Both the position numbers and the translations under genes were made by a program. DNA of 64,000 bases, taken from contig JAQFVV010012420.1 of the NCBI GenBank assembly GCA_028023455.1, positions 5,783,770 to 5,847,769 of the forward strand. The letters run 5' to 3'. The notes under the pieces are model-generated. The model saw only the letters and a list, made by a program, of their open reading frames with translations, made no database searches and was not told the origin of the DNA. The stretch's first letter is position 1, and every line of letters begins with the position of its first letter. Of the stretch, positions 13,500 to 24,914 are shown one piece after another. The stretch is from Epiperipatus broadwayi (lineage: Eukaryota > Onychophora > Udeonychophora > Euonychophora > Peripatidae).

Positions 13500-13830
13500 A
13501 TATTTATGAAATTAGATTAAGAATTGTAATGGATAACAGGTATTACAGTGTTAGTAGTGATTTATTTTATAATTCATTGAAACTAGATTTAAGAAAGAAG
13601 GTTGTTAAATGCTTTGTTTGAAATATAGCAGTATATAGAATAAAAACAGAGAAAAATAGAAAAAGATAAAAGTATAGATTTTAAAGATGTGGATTTGAAA
13701 AAGAATAAAAGAGATAATTGGAAAATTAATAATATCCGAATGGTTTATTGATAGGGATAAATTTGAGCTTTTAAAGTGATAGATGGAGCCTAACAATGGA
13801 CATTGGGCTCCAGAGACCATAACTTTTCTA
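13500..13830 (+). mobile_element. Possible LINE reverse-transcriptase C-terminal fragment
   Basis: The plus-strand translation reads NIYEIRLRIVMDNRYYSVSS followed by LKLDLRKKVVKCFV*NIAVYRIKT. This resembles the 'EI..RI..GNR.Y..L....LS.K.K...Y....RPV..YGSETW' stretch near the end of many LINE reverse transcriptases. Further blocks are weak and frames shift. Could be chance similarity in lysine-rich AT-biased sequence. Confidence 0.35.
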
Positions 13831-15582
13831 CACCACTAACCCGCGTAGGACAAATATATTACTTTATGGAAGAAATTAAGAAGGGAAATAAGAATTTCGT
13901 TAATCATGCACTTTGATACAAGACAATTATAAAAATATATAGTTAAAGAACTGTGAAAGATAAAAAGAAAGAAATATGTATATAAAAAAGCAGATATAAG
14001 AAAAAAGTTATGACAGTTGAAAAAGTAGAGCGAGGCTTGCGTTTTTGCTGTAGCAAATGATAACGAACATATTTTATTTAATTGTGTTGCATGTCTGAGC
14101 ATATGCGTGTATATCACAAAATTTATAGACACTGTTATTGAAGATGAATAAGATCAGTAATGCGATAATGCATGCTTGTTTTGTAAACCAATGAAAACAA
14201 TTACTTGCTTATACTTGAAATATATAAAAACATTTGATTTATTTATTGTGATATGCTTGATTTAATTCAAACGCAAACGAACACTTTAAGTAAAACAGCA
14301 CTTTTATTTATCTATCTGAAAAAGAAAAAAAAAGATAGTCAATCATTAAATCGATTCAAATTTGCAGACATGGTTTTACTTTTAAAACATATTATCTCAG
14401 TACTTTTCAAAAAACGATTTCAGATAGTTAGTCGAGTTGATATAAAGATGTGTGACTTAGAACAATTAGAAGCTAGTCTGACTGAATTGCTATTCAGCGG
14501 TAATGGAATCCAGAAATAAAAAAAAAGTTATTATCTAATAAAAAATGCTTTCCTTTAAATATATATGAATTTCTACTTTTTCTCGCGCGAATAGCAGACT
14601 GATGGTCGCAGCTCAATTTATCACTTAGAGTACTCAAGCATCACATAATTTTCTAAATGACGAATAATTAATTTATCTATTTACTTAATTTCTATTTCAC
14701 AGAAATATATTCATGTGTGCTTATTTAAAATAAAAATGCTCATTTTAGTTTATGTAAAATAATTGAGATCTATTTTGTAAAATAATGGATATCTGTTTTA
14801 CATAAAGAAGACTTCAAATTTCTGAATTGCAAGTATTGTTGTATTAAGAGTATGCTAGATAAAATGAAATATCTTCAAATTTTTAAGATTTTAGTATTGC
14901 TTTTATATTCCATCATTTATTTTTCAAGAGTTGGCATTTTTGTAATACATGAAAGGTTCTTAGATTGATTGCTACATAGAATACATTAGTGTTTTATATG
15001 TGTACATAAAAGAAAATTTTTCTGCTATATATATATTCGGGAAATATATTTTCTTAAAAGGAAGCATATATGCCTGCCATGTTTCTAATCTAAATTAGAT
15101 TCTGGGAGAGTAAACTTAATTTTTTTTCAAACAAATTTAAGATTTTTCTTTATGATAATCACCTTATAGCCAAAATAGATAATAATATAATATTGGCCAG
15201 TAAGTAAGTATTTAGTTATGTTTAGTTGGAAAGAACAAGAATAAAAAAATCACATTAATTCTCAGTACGTGGCAATTGACAAGCTTGATAAAAAAAAATC
15301 CATTTTCTCTCTTATTCTTCTAAGACAAGTTTCTAGAAAAGCTTTTGCCCTACAGTTCATGCATGTAATAAACTCATGTCTAAACTCTAAATAATAAAAC
15401 ACATGCATATAAATGTGTTAAACAGAGTTAGTATATTTTTAAAATATTAGTAGCCTATATTGAAATGATTCTTGTGTACAAGTGCGGAAAACCATTCTGA
15501 TATTAATATTTTAACAGGATAAATATTCTGTTTAAGACATTGATATACAAGGGTATGTTATATATATAATAAACTTGTTTTT
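13831..15582. other. AT-rich stretch with one unassigned open frame
   Basis: No element recognised. A slightly GC-richer patch with TCTCGCGCGA at 14,580-14,590 is unexplained. The open frame at 14,253-14,519 is listed separately. Confidence 0.4.
14253..14519 (+). CDS. Unassigned 88-codon open frame
   Basis: Opens with ATG and ends in TAA. The C-terminal third (KMCDLEQLEASLTELLFSG) has a more protein-like, less AT-driven composition than other open frames here. The centre is a lysine run encoded by an A tract. No family recognised, no signal peptide and no splice-site evidence, so it could be chance or a decayed element fragment. Confidence 0.12.
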   Translation: MLDLIQTQTNTLSKTALLFIYLKKKKKDSQSLNRFKFADMVLLLKHIISVLFKKRFQIVSRVDIKMCDLEQLEASLTELLFSGNGIQK

Positions 15583-16300
15583 GCATAAAGCTAGATGGTT
15601 CACAGATGTAAATCACATGATTATAGCCTATGCTGTTTGACACCAGGAATTTTCAATCTGTTGTCAAGGCAACTTCTTTGGTTCACGATGTTAATGTAGG
15701 CAAGAGAGCTTACTTTGTGAAACAGATTGAGATTTTAAAATTCAAAAATGTTTAAATAACCCCCATTAAATAAACAAATATCTGATTTGAAAATGGATTT
15801 GTGTATAAAAATTTTTAATACTTTTGCATTGCACTAAACTTTATTTATTAATTAGATAATACTTTGATTTTTTGTAAACTTAGATGGTTCAAATAGGTAT
15901 ATAAATCATATGATAATGGCCCAAGATTATCAACAGGAATCTTCAATCTGATATCAAGATAACCTTTATAAATAAAAGGTGAAAATCCAGTTTTCATTCT
16001 GATCTAAGATAAAAGAATTGATACTATGATTGTAATAAATTGAGATTTCTTACATTCAGAAAAGTTTAAATAAATCTGATTAATCAATCAAATATAACTT
16101 GTTTTGAAAGCTGATTAATAAATAATCATTTTTAATATATTTCATAAATTTAATTATTATTTACATAATATATTTGATTTAGCATAAATTTAGATGGGGG
16201 TTCTTAGATGTAATTACATGCCTTAATAACAGATTGTGAACTATTTAGCTTTATGTAAAAATCAAGTTTATATTATATTTAAATTATACAGTTGAATGTA
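15583..16300 (+). repeat. Three diverged tandem units of about 290-310 bp
   Basis: Units start at about 15,583, 15,874 and 16,182, each opening with a CATAAA/GTAAAC..TTAGATGG block followed by a TAAATCA(C/T)ATGAT block. Unit 1 holds CAATCTGTTGTCAAGGCAAC and unit 2 a diverged version. A related sequence occurs at 20,400-20,665 directly downstream of the Penelope-like endonuclease relic, so the units are probably PLE 3' untranslated or terminal-repeat sequence in tandem. Confidence 0.6.
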
Positions 16301-16304
16301 TGTG

Positions 16305-16380
16305 AAATATTTAAATAAAGTTAAATTTTTCTAAAGACATTCAATACCCATATTAGATGGTGGAAATAGCCCAACTAGAA
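16305..16380 (+). repeat. PLE terminal-repeat fragment
   Basis: A TATTTAAATAAAGTT..ATTTTTCT..ACATTCAA...GGAAATAG.CCAAC block, matching the outer ends of the palindrome at 16,596-16,968 and the fragment at 45,550-45,645. Confidence 0.5.
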
Positions 16381-16595
16381 CACCATCATCACAAACCTTT
16401 AGGAAAACATATATTGCAGATTAATATAAAAATTGCCAATTCAATTAACAAGTAATATGAATGACTTTGTATATATTTAGGTTAATTATCATGTCAGAAA
16501 TTGAATGAACTAAAATACTTAGGGTATACAGGTATGTGCACCATTAAATTTACAAACTGGTTTCTGACAATGGTGTGTGTGTATAATATATATTA

Positions 16596-16968
16596 ATAAG
16601 ATGTGATATGTTGCACTATTTCCATCATTTATGAGTGAATGTTGAATGTACAGAAAATTTTTACAAAAACTTGTTAGTAATAACACACAAATAGACAATA
16701 CAGTTTAGTAATTACATAATGTTTTGAGTAGTATTATTCTCCACTCTTCTTCAGGTGTTGCTGGCCTATATGCACACCTGAAGAAGAGTGGAGAATAATA
16801 CTACTCGAAACATTGTGTAATTACTAACCTGTATTGTCTATTTGTGTGTTATTACTAACAAGTTGTTTATATTTGGAAAGTTTAAATAAAGTTTAAAATT
16901 TTCTGTACATTCAACATTCACTCATAAATTATGGAAATAGTCCAACATATCACATCTTATAATTCAAA
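16596..16968. repeat. Palindromic (foldback) PLE-type terminal repeat
   Basis: Two arms in inverted orientation (about 16,596-16,752 and 16,770-16,968) around a short spacer near 16,755-16,770 (TTGCTGGCCTATATG). The outer ends are ATAAGATGTGATATGTTG and its complement; the inner ends are CACCTGAAGAAGAGTGGAG and its complement. The right arm carries about 45 bp more than the left between the CTTGTTAGTAATAAC block and the outer block. The inner motif with a downstream GAAAC is the kind found in Penelope-like terminal repeats, which often occur in partial inverted arrangement. Confidence 0.75.
16774..16818 (+). ncRNA. Hammerhead-like motif in the PLE foldback, probably inactive
   Basis: CTGAAGA (16,778-16,784) fits the CUGANGA core. 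Stem II can form between GAGT (16,786-16,789) and ACTC (16,803-16,806), and GAAA follows at 16,807-16,810. With ACAC upstream and GTGT at 16,815-16,818 a 4-bp helix I is possible, but helix III is then reduced to a C-A mismatch. The mirror copy in the left arm has AAAAC in place of GAAAC. Probably a decayed second type of PLE hammerhead. Confidence 0.35.
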
Positions 16969-19639
16969 TTTTCAGACAAATATCTATTTTAATAATTTGT
17001 TAATATTATATATAACACTAATTATCATCATTAGTAGACTCACAAATGTATATAACCATATAAATATGGAAAAAAAGATAGTTCTAAAAAAGTAAAAATA
17101 GATAAAGATAGTTTTTTTCCGATTATGATACTAAAGAAATTCATAGTTGGATAGTAAAATGATTTTCAGACATAAGTTAAATTCAAACTATCATTAAAAA
17201 ACCCAATAACTCTGTGTTATCTTGTTTGTTTTGTTTTTTTTGCCATCTTTTAGGACATGGCTTTGCTTTAACAAAAACTTGACATTGTTTATATTACAAA
17301 AAAAATATTTTATGACTCTTTGTGCTATTGATTTAATTTTTTTTAGTATATTTGGTATTATCTAAGGATTCTCATGACATTAAATATTGTACCAAATGTG
17401 TGCAACCATACTACCATCCTTAAATTATGATTCAGTTTGGTACACATTCTTACTTTCTTTGTATACACATAGAAAATTGTCAAAGTCCAACTTGCCCATT
17501 ATGAAAACACTGATAATAATTCTTGGTTATTGTCATAAGTAATACAGTACAGTTCATATTTAGTCTTTTTAAACAAGATTTGGAATCAGACAAGTAAGTA
17601 TCTACTTGGGAAAAACTTTTTATGTATTCTCTTGTTTCTTATAAATATGGAAAAAAACACAGTATTAAATGATTTGTCTTGTAAAATCTGGATATATCAT
17701 TGGGCTGAATAAATGTTTAGTTGTGGTGGAATAATTATTATATTAGTACTGATAATAAAAAGATAGTGGTCAGAACATAAATAAGTTTTTCAATTTTTTT
17801 TAAAAATAGAAATGCATAGAATATCTGAAATAAACTCATAGATTTTCTTAAGATCTACATACAGAATAATAGGGTATATAAAGAATTATTAAAGTTTATA
17901 ACTGTTTTTGTCCAAATTTTTTTTAATTAATTTAAAAAATAGATGACAAAAAGATTTTTTTTTGAGTGAAAGGAAGACTATGCATTGTTGAATTATCTGT
18001 GAAGTCAAATTTAATCATCTATCATTTGAAATTTTTAGGTGAATCAGTTAATTAATTAAAATTAATTTATGGCCATTTTATTAGTTTATTTTTTAGTATT
18101 AAAGTCATACTAACAACAATATTGGACTATTCAGAAAAGAACAGAAATTGTTTTTTTTTGTTATTAGATAGCGTTATTACTTAAACATCAATGAAAAACT
18201 TTCTTATTCTTCTTGAAAAAGTGCTGAGAAATATGTAACATTAGGAATTATTATTATTCTAATCAATTATTGATAGAATAAATTAAATCCATCAGAGGTT
18301 GTAGTTAAATATCAACAATATATGGAATACTAACTACACCTGGCCTTATAAAGGTCCATGTTTTTTTTAATTGATTGCTCTAACATTTTTTTAAGATTTA
18401 ATTTAAATTAAACAAAAGATCTTAAATATGAGAATTATAACAAAACTCTAAGCTATTAAGACCTTTTGTTTTTGTAATAATTGGTTGCTTTAACAATTGA
18501 TAAATTAAACAAAACATTTTAATATTACATTTAAATAAATTTCCAAGTTTTAATAAAGCTAAATTAAAATTTACATTTTTAAATATCTCTGTTATATTTG
18601 ATATCTTTATGGCTTCAAATATACGTTTACTGAAGTGCCTTTTGAATTAATAGTTACTGTTTATTGATATTGGAATACATAGTTTTTGTACTATTTTTTT
18701 TATTAAATATATTTGTAATTTTTTATTTAATTGATTGCTTTAACAATTTTCTTTAAAAATTTAATGTAAATATGTTTTATTAAGGATTGCTAATCTATAA
18801 AAGATAGTTACATTGCTACTTTATAAAAGTTTGTTAACATTGCTAAGTTTGTCGTTCATCTGAACTATATTAGGGAATTGACAGACCATGAAAGCACAGA
18901 GTGCCTTAATTTCAAATTATGAATCAGTGTTTGATTTTTACTGTAAAATATATACTATATTTTTGTAGTTAAGAGCATTCATACTGATTTTTTTTCCTGT
19001 GTTTTTTATTTAATGGCAAAATTACTTCATTTGCATACATGTAGTAGTTGTGACATCCTTCATGTAAATGTAGTTGTTGTGATGTAATCAGACATACATT
19101 CATTCAATCAGACAACACATTAAACTATTTTCTGAAATCTTGGAAATAATGGTACTGATTTTGTAGTGTAATGTCTGTTTTAGAAAGATATTTATGAGTT
19201 CCAGTGATTGTAGACATAAGAATGAAAACAAAGTAAGAATTAATATACATTCTTATTTAATGCCAATTTTCAGTTCAAATACATTTCAAATATTAATTCT
19301 CATGCCATAATGTAGCAGTGGAATAATATTAATCTTAATAATCTATAAGGTATTTCAAACATTATCTTTATTTTTTTTTAAAAATTGTTAAAGAAGCCTT
19401 TGCTCTGCATTAGTTTACTTGGAGATCTTTTGTTTTTATACAGATAAATTTCAATAAATTATCATATAACAGTTTTTCTGTCTTTAAATTATTCATACTA
19501 AAAAATATTCAATGAATTTTTTCTTACTTTCATGAACTATTATATATTCCAATATATATATATGAGTTTCAACTTTTTCCTTGTAGTCATTATTAAGGAT
19601 CTCAAAATATATATCTTATTATTATAAGTTATTAACCTT
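16969..19639. other. AT-rich stretch, possibly eroded PLE interior
   Basis: No confident coding block. Three loose copies of a TTTAATTGATTGCT(C/T)TAACA block occur near 18,368, 18,475 and 18,725. Given the PLE terminal repeat on the left and the PLE endonuclease relic on the right, this may be the unrecognisable reverse-transcriptase part of one old element, but I see no motif that proves it. Confidence 0.35.
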
Positions 19640-20225
19640 CTTTCAGATAAATCAAATCTCAAAGATGAAATAAATCATATAAATAATATTTTACCAGCTA
19701 ATGGCTATAATAATAAAACAACATACCAAATCTTAATTCAAATTCTAAGCAATCAAAATAAAAGACAAAAAAGAAACAACTGTTAGAGTTTGTATTCCTT
19801 ATATAAAAGAAACTACAGACAATATTGGATGTATTCTAAGACATTATAATATAAAGACAGCATATACCACTCATCAAAAAATTAATAGCATCATAACCAA
19901 ATCTAAAGACTCAATCCCTTTTGAAGTATGTGGGGTTTATGAAATTCTATGTAACATTTGTAAAGCTTTCTATATAGCTATGAGTAATCATTGCATCAAT
20001 GTTAGCAGAGATGAACATATTAATGCAGTTAAAACATCATCATCATTATCTTTTCATACTATAGATACAGATCATAGTATTGATTTTTCTAATATAAGAA
20101 TACTATCCAGATGTGACATTATCCAACAATATCAGATCAGATAAGCCATTGAGATCATTAAAAATCCTGAATGTATTAACAAACATGACAACACATGCAA
20201 ATTACCTTCTACTTGGATTTTTTTT
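19640..20225 (+). pseudogene. Penelope-like element C-terminal GIY-YIG endonuclease relic
   Basis: In shifting frames the sequence gives RVCIPYIKETTDNIGCILRH followed by NIKTAYTTHQKINSII and KSKDSIPFEVCGVYEILCNI. This is the IPYI..L...F....I......I.K..KD.......GVY.I.C..C layout leading into the GIY-YIG nuclease of Penelope-like elements. The GIY motif is GVY and the YIG counterpart is YIA. The tail continues with DEHINAVK, HSIDFSNIRIL and AIEIIKNPECINK, then LPSTW, the usual end of this protein. The role in a live element is nicking the target for reverse transcription. At least two frameshifts and a stop make this copy dead. The reverse transcriptase N-terminal to it is not recognisable. Confidence 0.75.
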
Positions 20226-20399
20226 TTAAAAAGTCATTAATCTAAAATAATTTCTCATAATTATTATTTGTATTTTCTATTAATAAAATATTATTGTTAT
20301 AGATCAGTGTTTACAGTGTCTCTACAATTATTTTATAATATCTGTTACCCAGTTGATGACCAGTGTGACCTGGTTGAGATGTCTGTTTATAGTCATATT

Positions 20400-20665
20400 T
20401 TAATAAATTACCATTTGAAACCAACACTTAGACAATCCAATATAGATAACAATCAACAATCTCAAACTGTTGTCAAGGCAACCTCCTTTTAGCAATAAAA
20501 GTGAAATCCCTTCTTTATTTATGGTCCCATATATTTATATAGACACTAAAGATTATAACATGACCATGGAGATTGAAATTATTGATACAAAGAAATTTAA
20601 ATAAACCTTCTTAAATAGGTAAATATAACCTGTTCTGAATGCAGATTAATAAATAGTAAATTATA
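20400..20665 (+). repeat. PLE 3' region, related to the 15.6-16.3 kb tandem units
   Basis: Contains CAAACTGTTGTCAAGGCAAC and AATATAACCTGTTCTGAATG.AGATTAATAAATA, both with close counterparts in the 15.6-16.3 kb units. Position right after the endonuclease relic identifies the repeat as PLE 3' sequence. Confidence 0.55.
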
Positions 20666-21946
20666 ACATTACAAATTGCAATTATAATTTTCAAATTGCA
20701 TCCAAAGTATTACTTAAATAATAAGTGTAATAATGCTCAAGGCTAAATAAATTAATAAATTATACACCAGATAATATTTCATTTATATTGCTATAAGTAT
20801 ATATATATTTAACTCATAATATTTCTTTAGCATCAACATATTTTTTTATTATTATATAAATTTTACTACTATTATTTACTTCCCCCTATTCTTTATTTAT
20901 TACATCTTATGCCAATGATTTACAAATTCAGAAATATCAACAATTTCTTATATATTACTATTTATATAATACTATAAATTACTTGTAATTAAATGTCAAA
21001 AATATGTGTATAATATATTGGAATATTTATATGTGTGCATGAAAATTTATTATTTTTAAAAAGGAATAAAAAAATTTATTTAATATTTTTTTTGTATGAG
21101 TGATTATTTCGAACCATATTTTTAAAAGAAAGTTTATTGTTATTAGTTTCTTGTTAATAAAAATGATGAAGATTTTTTTTAAAAAAATCTTTAATTTAAT
21201 GTTTCTAAATTCAGTATATAATGCCAATACACAAGACTCTTTTTTATATAATTTTGTATTCACTAAACAAAACAAACAAATAATAAACTGAAAATGTTGT
21301 TTATTACTTTGGAAGCTAAGTTTTTACAATTGGTAAGTGGTTAAAATAAATTATAATTGATAACAAAATGTTGTAACATAATGTTATTGCAATATCTAGA
21401 ATAACAATAAGGGCTCTATATCATAACTAGAATTTTGGTGTTTATTTCATTTTTAATAATAATAAAAAAGATTAATCAGTTTTATTATAAATTTTACATT
21501 TGTAAAATGTTTCTATGCAAATAATATGATATTTATCACATAGTAGTTAATACACTTGTCTGCCAAACTCATGAACTTAAATTTAAACTTGGGTAAGGTC
21601 TATATATTTTATAGAGGAAATGACAAATTTTCACCATTATTTAAATTTTTTAGATACCTGATAACTATTTAGTCTAGAAAATTATCTAATATTGCTGAGT
21701 AAAATTAATATTTAGTTATTTTTAGTTTGAATATAAAAAAAACAAAAACATCTCCAGATAATTCAGAGCAGTCAAATGGATAATAATGCATTTCCTGGAA
21801 AAAAGAGCATGATTTTAACCTGATACAATTTTTCATGATTAATTAAAGAGCTATTATATTTTTACAAGCAGCTAGAGTATTTATTTCAACTTCAACAAAT
21901 ATAAAAATAATCTCTAATTTTAACAACTTATACATAATGTAATGTA
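20666..21946. other. AT-rich stretch, nothing recognised
   Basis: No gene, element or RNA recognised. Complementary open frames at 21,027-21,291 on both strands are chance frames in low-complexity AT sequence. A vaguely tRNA-like string at 21,545-21,600 was too weak to call. Confidence 0.4.
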
Positions 21947-22082
21947 AATTATTTGTTTTTTTTCTTCCCCCATATGTCATAGTATCAGCCTGGAAGCGAA
22001 CTCGCTAACCTGGGACAACTGTATGTAAAGCAGCTGTCGCTGACCTCTCGACCACCAATACTTGACAATTATTTGTTTTTTT
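21947..22082 (-). mobile_element. tRNA-derived SINE with 16-bp target-site duplication
   Basis: About 103 bp (21,964-22,066), read on the minus strand: GTCAAGTATTGGTGGTCGAG start, A-box-like TGGTGGTCGAGAGG and B-box-like GAGTTCGCTTCC, the internal RNA polymerase III promoter of a tRNA-derived SINE. It is flanked by perfect direct repeats AATTATTTGTTTTTTT at 21,947-21,962 and 22,067-22,082, the signature of LINE-mediated retroposition. Sister copies lie at 49,521-49,619 and 56,485-56,591. Confidence 0.8.
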
Positions 22083-23319
22083 ATTTGTTTGTTTTTTTAA
22101 AGAAAGATTCATACATAAAACAAAACAATTATAATTCTTGAAAAAACAAACAATAAATCCATAATCACCAGAAAACATAATACTGACCTTCAAATCTAAT
22201 TTAAAATAATGTTATAAAAACATTTTTTTACTCATTATATAATTTTAACAGATGGACTTTTAAAACGTTGATATGAACAATTATCAATTGTTAAAATTAA
22301 AAAGAAATGACATTTAATGTATAGACAATTGTGATATTAAAATAACGGTTTATAATACAGGAAATTAAACAAAATTATTATAATTAAATATATTCGTTTG
22401 AAAATTGACTTAAATATGTTCAATTTCGGTAAAAAAAAAAAAAAAAAGAGAGAGAGAGAGAGGGAGGGAGAGAGAGATTTAAAAATTGTTAAAGAAATAC
22501 TTAAATTGAGTAGAGTTCAGTAAAACTCATAGTAATCTTCTAAATCCGAGACATTTAAATAAATTGTTTTAAAAACGTAGCAAAGAATTTCAAACTATTA
22601 CCCGTCATTATTATTATTACTAGTAACTCATAAATTAGAATACCCATCCTAATTCCAGAAGTTAAAAAAATAAGATAAAATGAATGAATCTTAAAATAAA
22701 TGAATTTTAAAATAAATGATTTTTATTACAACCAATGTATGAGGTACAAATATAAACCAAATTTCACATCTTGGTCAATCTGGTTGTTTATTTACTATTT
22801 TGCTATGCTGTATTTAGTTTTTCTTTATTTGAGCACATATCCTAATTGTAACTCTCTATTTTATTCTATCATCAACTTTATTTTTTCCAATAAAAACTAT
22901 CAATATTACATTTTTTTAGAAGATTCTTATATCTTTCCCATGAAGGCATGCTCATTCACATTAGATATTATTTAGAAAGTCTGTTACTTGCTTCATGTAC
23001 TCAGTCTAATGAAGATATGATTTTACAAAAAATATAGATTCAATAGCACTACATTACTGAAGAATATAGCTATTGGTTGATGATCATATCTTGTATTATT
23101 AGAAATTTAAAGAACATATTTAAATAAATTCTATATGTAAGTAATTTAATTGCAGTAGTTATGTGAAATACTTTATCTTTTAGCTTGTTAAATGCAACAG
23201 CAACACATTAAAGTCTGTTTTTTCACTTTAGTATTCAAATTTTTCTTTCTGTTTAAACAACTACTCAAATATTTAAATTCATTTAAATTTTATATTAATG
23301 ACCATCCTGACATCAAATT
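22083..23319. other. AT-rich stretch with one microsatellite
   Basis: No gene recognised. The open frame at 22,700-22,975 is hydrophobic and tyrosine-rich, as expected of chance translation of AT-rich DNA, and shows no family motif. Confidence 0.4.
22431..22476 (+). repeat. A tract followed by (AG)n/(AGGG) microsatellite
   Basis: About 17 A residues, then AG dinucleotides with two GGGAGGG-type interruptions. Simple repeat. Confidence 0.9.
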
Positions 23320-23720
23320 GCTAAAATTATTATTTTCTGTCACTGGTTGAGAAAAACATTGGTTTAGTAATTAATGTTAAAAAAAAAACATAAACCTTGC
23401 AGGTTGTATTCAAAATATTATGAACGCTTAATAGATTATTTTTTAAATTGGTAAAATTAATACAATTATCAGCATACAGTAAATCATAAAATGCAAAATT
23501 ATGATTTTTTTTGTTTTGGAGTTTTATCTGTTCAAATTAAAAGTTCCACCGATGCATGTATTATGAATCTGCCTACAAACTAATTTTAAAGACTATTGTT
23601 ATAAAAATGTAGATAAAAATGATGTAATCTTTCCACACATTGGGAAGTCATTTTATTGTAATGGTAACCTTGAGGAACCATCTTTAAATATGACCAAACA
23701 AGTGCAAATTTCATTGTCAA
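23320..23720 (-). mobile_element. Eroded LINE reverse-transcriptase fragment (third LINE type)
   Basis: On the minus strand, about 23,560-23,370, the frames give a VELLI/FNLNR block, then LYADNCINFTNLKNNLLSVH and LNTTCKVYG. This lines up with the 'LFNLRRLQAKTK....LFADDCAL.A.....LQ...D.F...CK.FGL.I...KT' stretch of LINE reverse transcriptases, the ADD active site being ADN here. Frameshifts and stops are frequent. It is unlike the RTE family elsewhere in the window. Moderate confidence only. Confidence 0.45.
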
Positions 23721-24914
23721 ATCTAAAGTAGATAATAATGGATATGACTGAACCTAAAACAGGTTATATTTCCCCATCACTTCCCAAAATCAACACTAGT
23801 ATTTTAAAAGTTTTTCCATCCAGCAATAATTTAATTTAAATATTAAAAAAGCATGCATTTTATTCTTTTATCATGGTGCCATATTAAATGGATCAATTTC
23901 AAATACTAGGATCCCTCAATTTACAAAATATTCCAGCATTTTGCTCAGTGGTTAAACAGTCTAATTAAAAAATATATATTTTTCTCTTAACTTGTAAGTG
24001 CTAAAATGATCATTTGGAAATGAAATTTGCTAAATAAAAAAGCACTGATAACTTGAATTAAAACTAACAATTTATTTCACAATTAAAATTAACTCTCACA
24101 CACATACACACAAAATTAAACTAATTTTTTTTTAAATGCATTCATTCAGCAAAGCATATAAAAAATAAATGAGTAACAATGACTGAACAACTAATTCATA
24201 TAAATTTCATGCTAACAAAGAAATCAGATTGTACTGACTTAAGACCTTTTCAATACATTGTTTTTTTAAGATTCAAAAATAGTAGTCTTACCATGGCATT
24301 TTATTTTTTAAATACTTCCATTACTGATCAGAATGGCATAAAATTGTAATATTCCCTAGTGTCAAATGGTTTCCTTTAAAATGTTCCATTTTTCAAAATA
24401 AAATAAAGGCAATGGAGGCACACATTTTCCATAGGTATTTTAAATTAATCCTAGATTAGGCATTGATGTTTGAGTTCAGAAAACTCCGGAAGAAATCTAC
24501 ATAGTTTATGGTGAGTTAGTACACTTTAGTGCCTAGTAATGCATATTCTCTGCCCGTATCAACAAATAGTCCTTGGGTTTCATATTTCTAGCAAGGATGA
24601 TTTTTTTTTGTTGTTGTTCATAAACTACAGTAAACGGTGAAATAATTTCTTAGCCGCGTTTAGAGTTCACAAAATATAAAAAAAATGTATTCTGCTAAAT
24701 TCTTCAGTCCAGATTTTTTTTTTCAATTAAAACAACAAAAGAATAATACCCCCCCCCCCATGTGTCCCCTTTATATTTTCTCTCTTATCATATCTTTTAA
24801 ATTTATTTTTTAATTACAAGTATACAATCCGATCAATAATTAAACGACAGAATAAATTAAAGACTTCTTATCTTTTTTTTTTTTTTATAAATTTATTAAA
24901 CAAATTATCTTAAG
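23721..24914. other. AT-rich stretch with a C tract
   Basis: No gene recognised. A run of nine to ten C residues occurs near 24,750 and T tracts near 24,713 and 24,871. Confidence 0.4.

Noticed and set aside
13836-14132. 98-codon minus-strand open frame
   Set aside because: Phe/Tyr/Ile-rich, no motif or splice context; fits chance in AT-rich DNA.
22700-22975. 91-codon hydrophobic open frame resembling a membrane protein
   Set aside because: Hydrophobicity follows from T-rich codons; no homology pattern, promoter or second exon seen.
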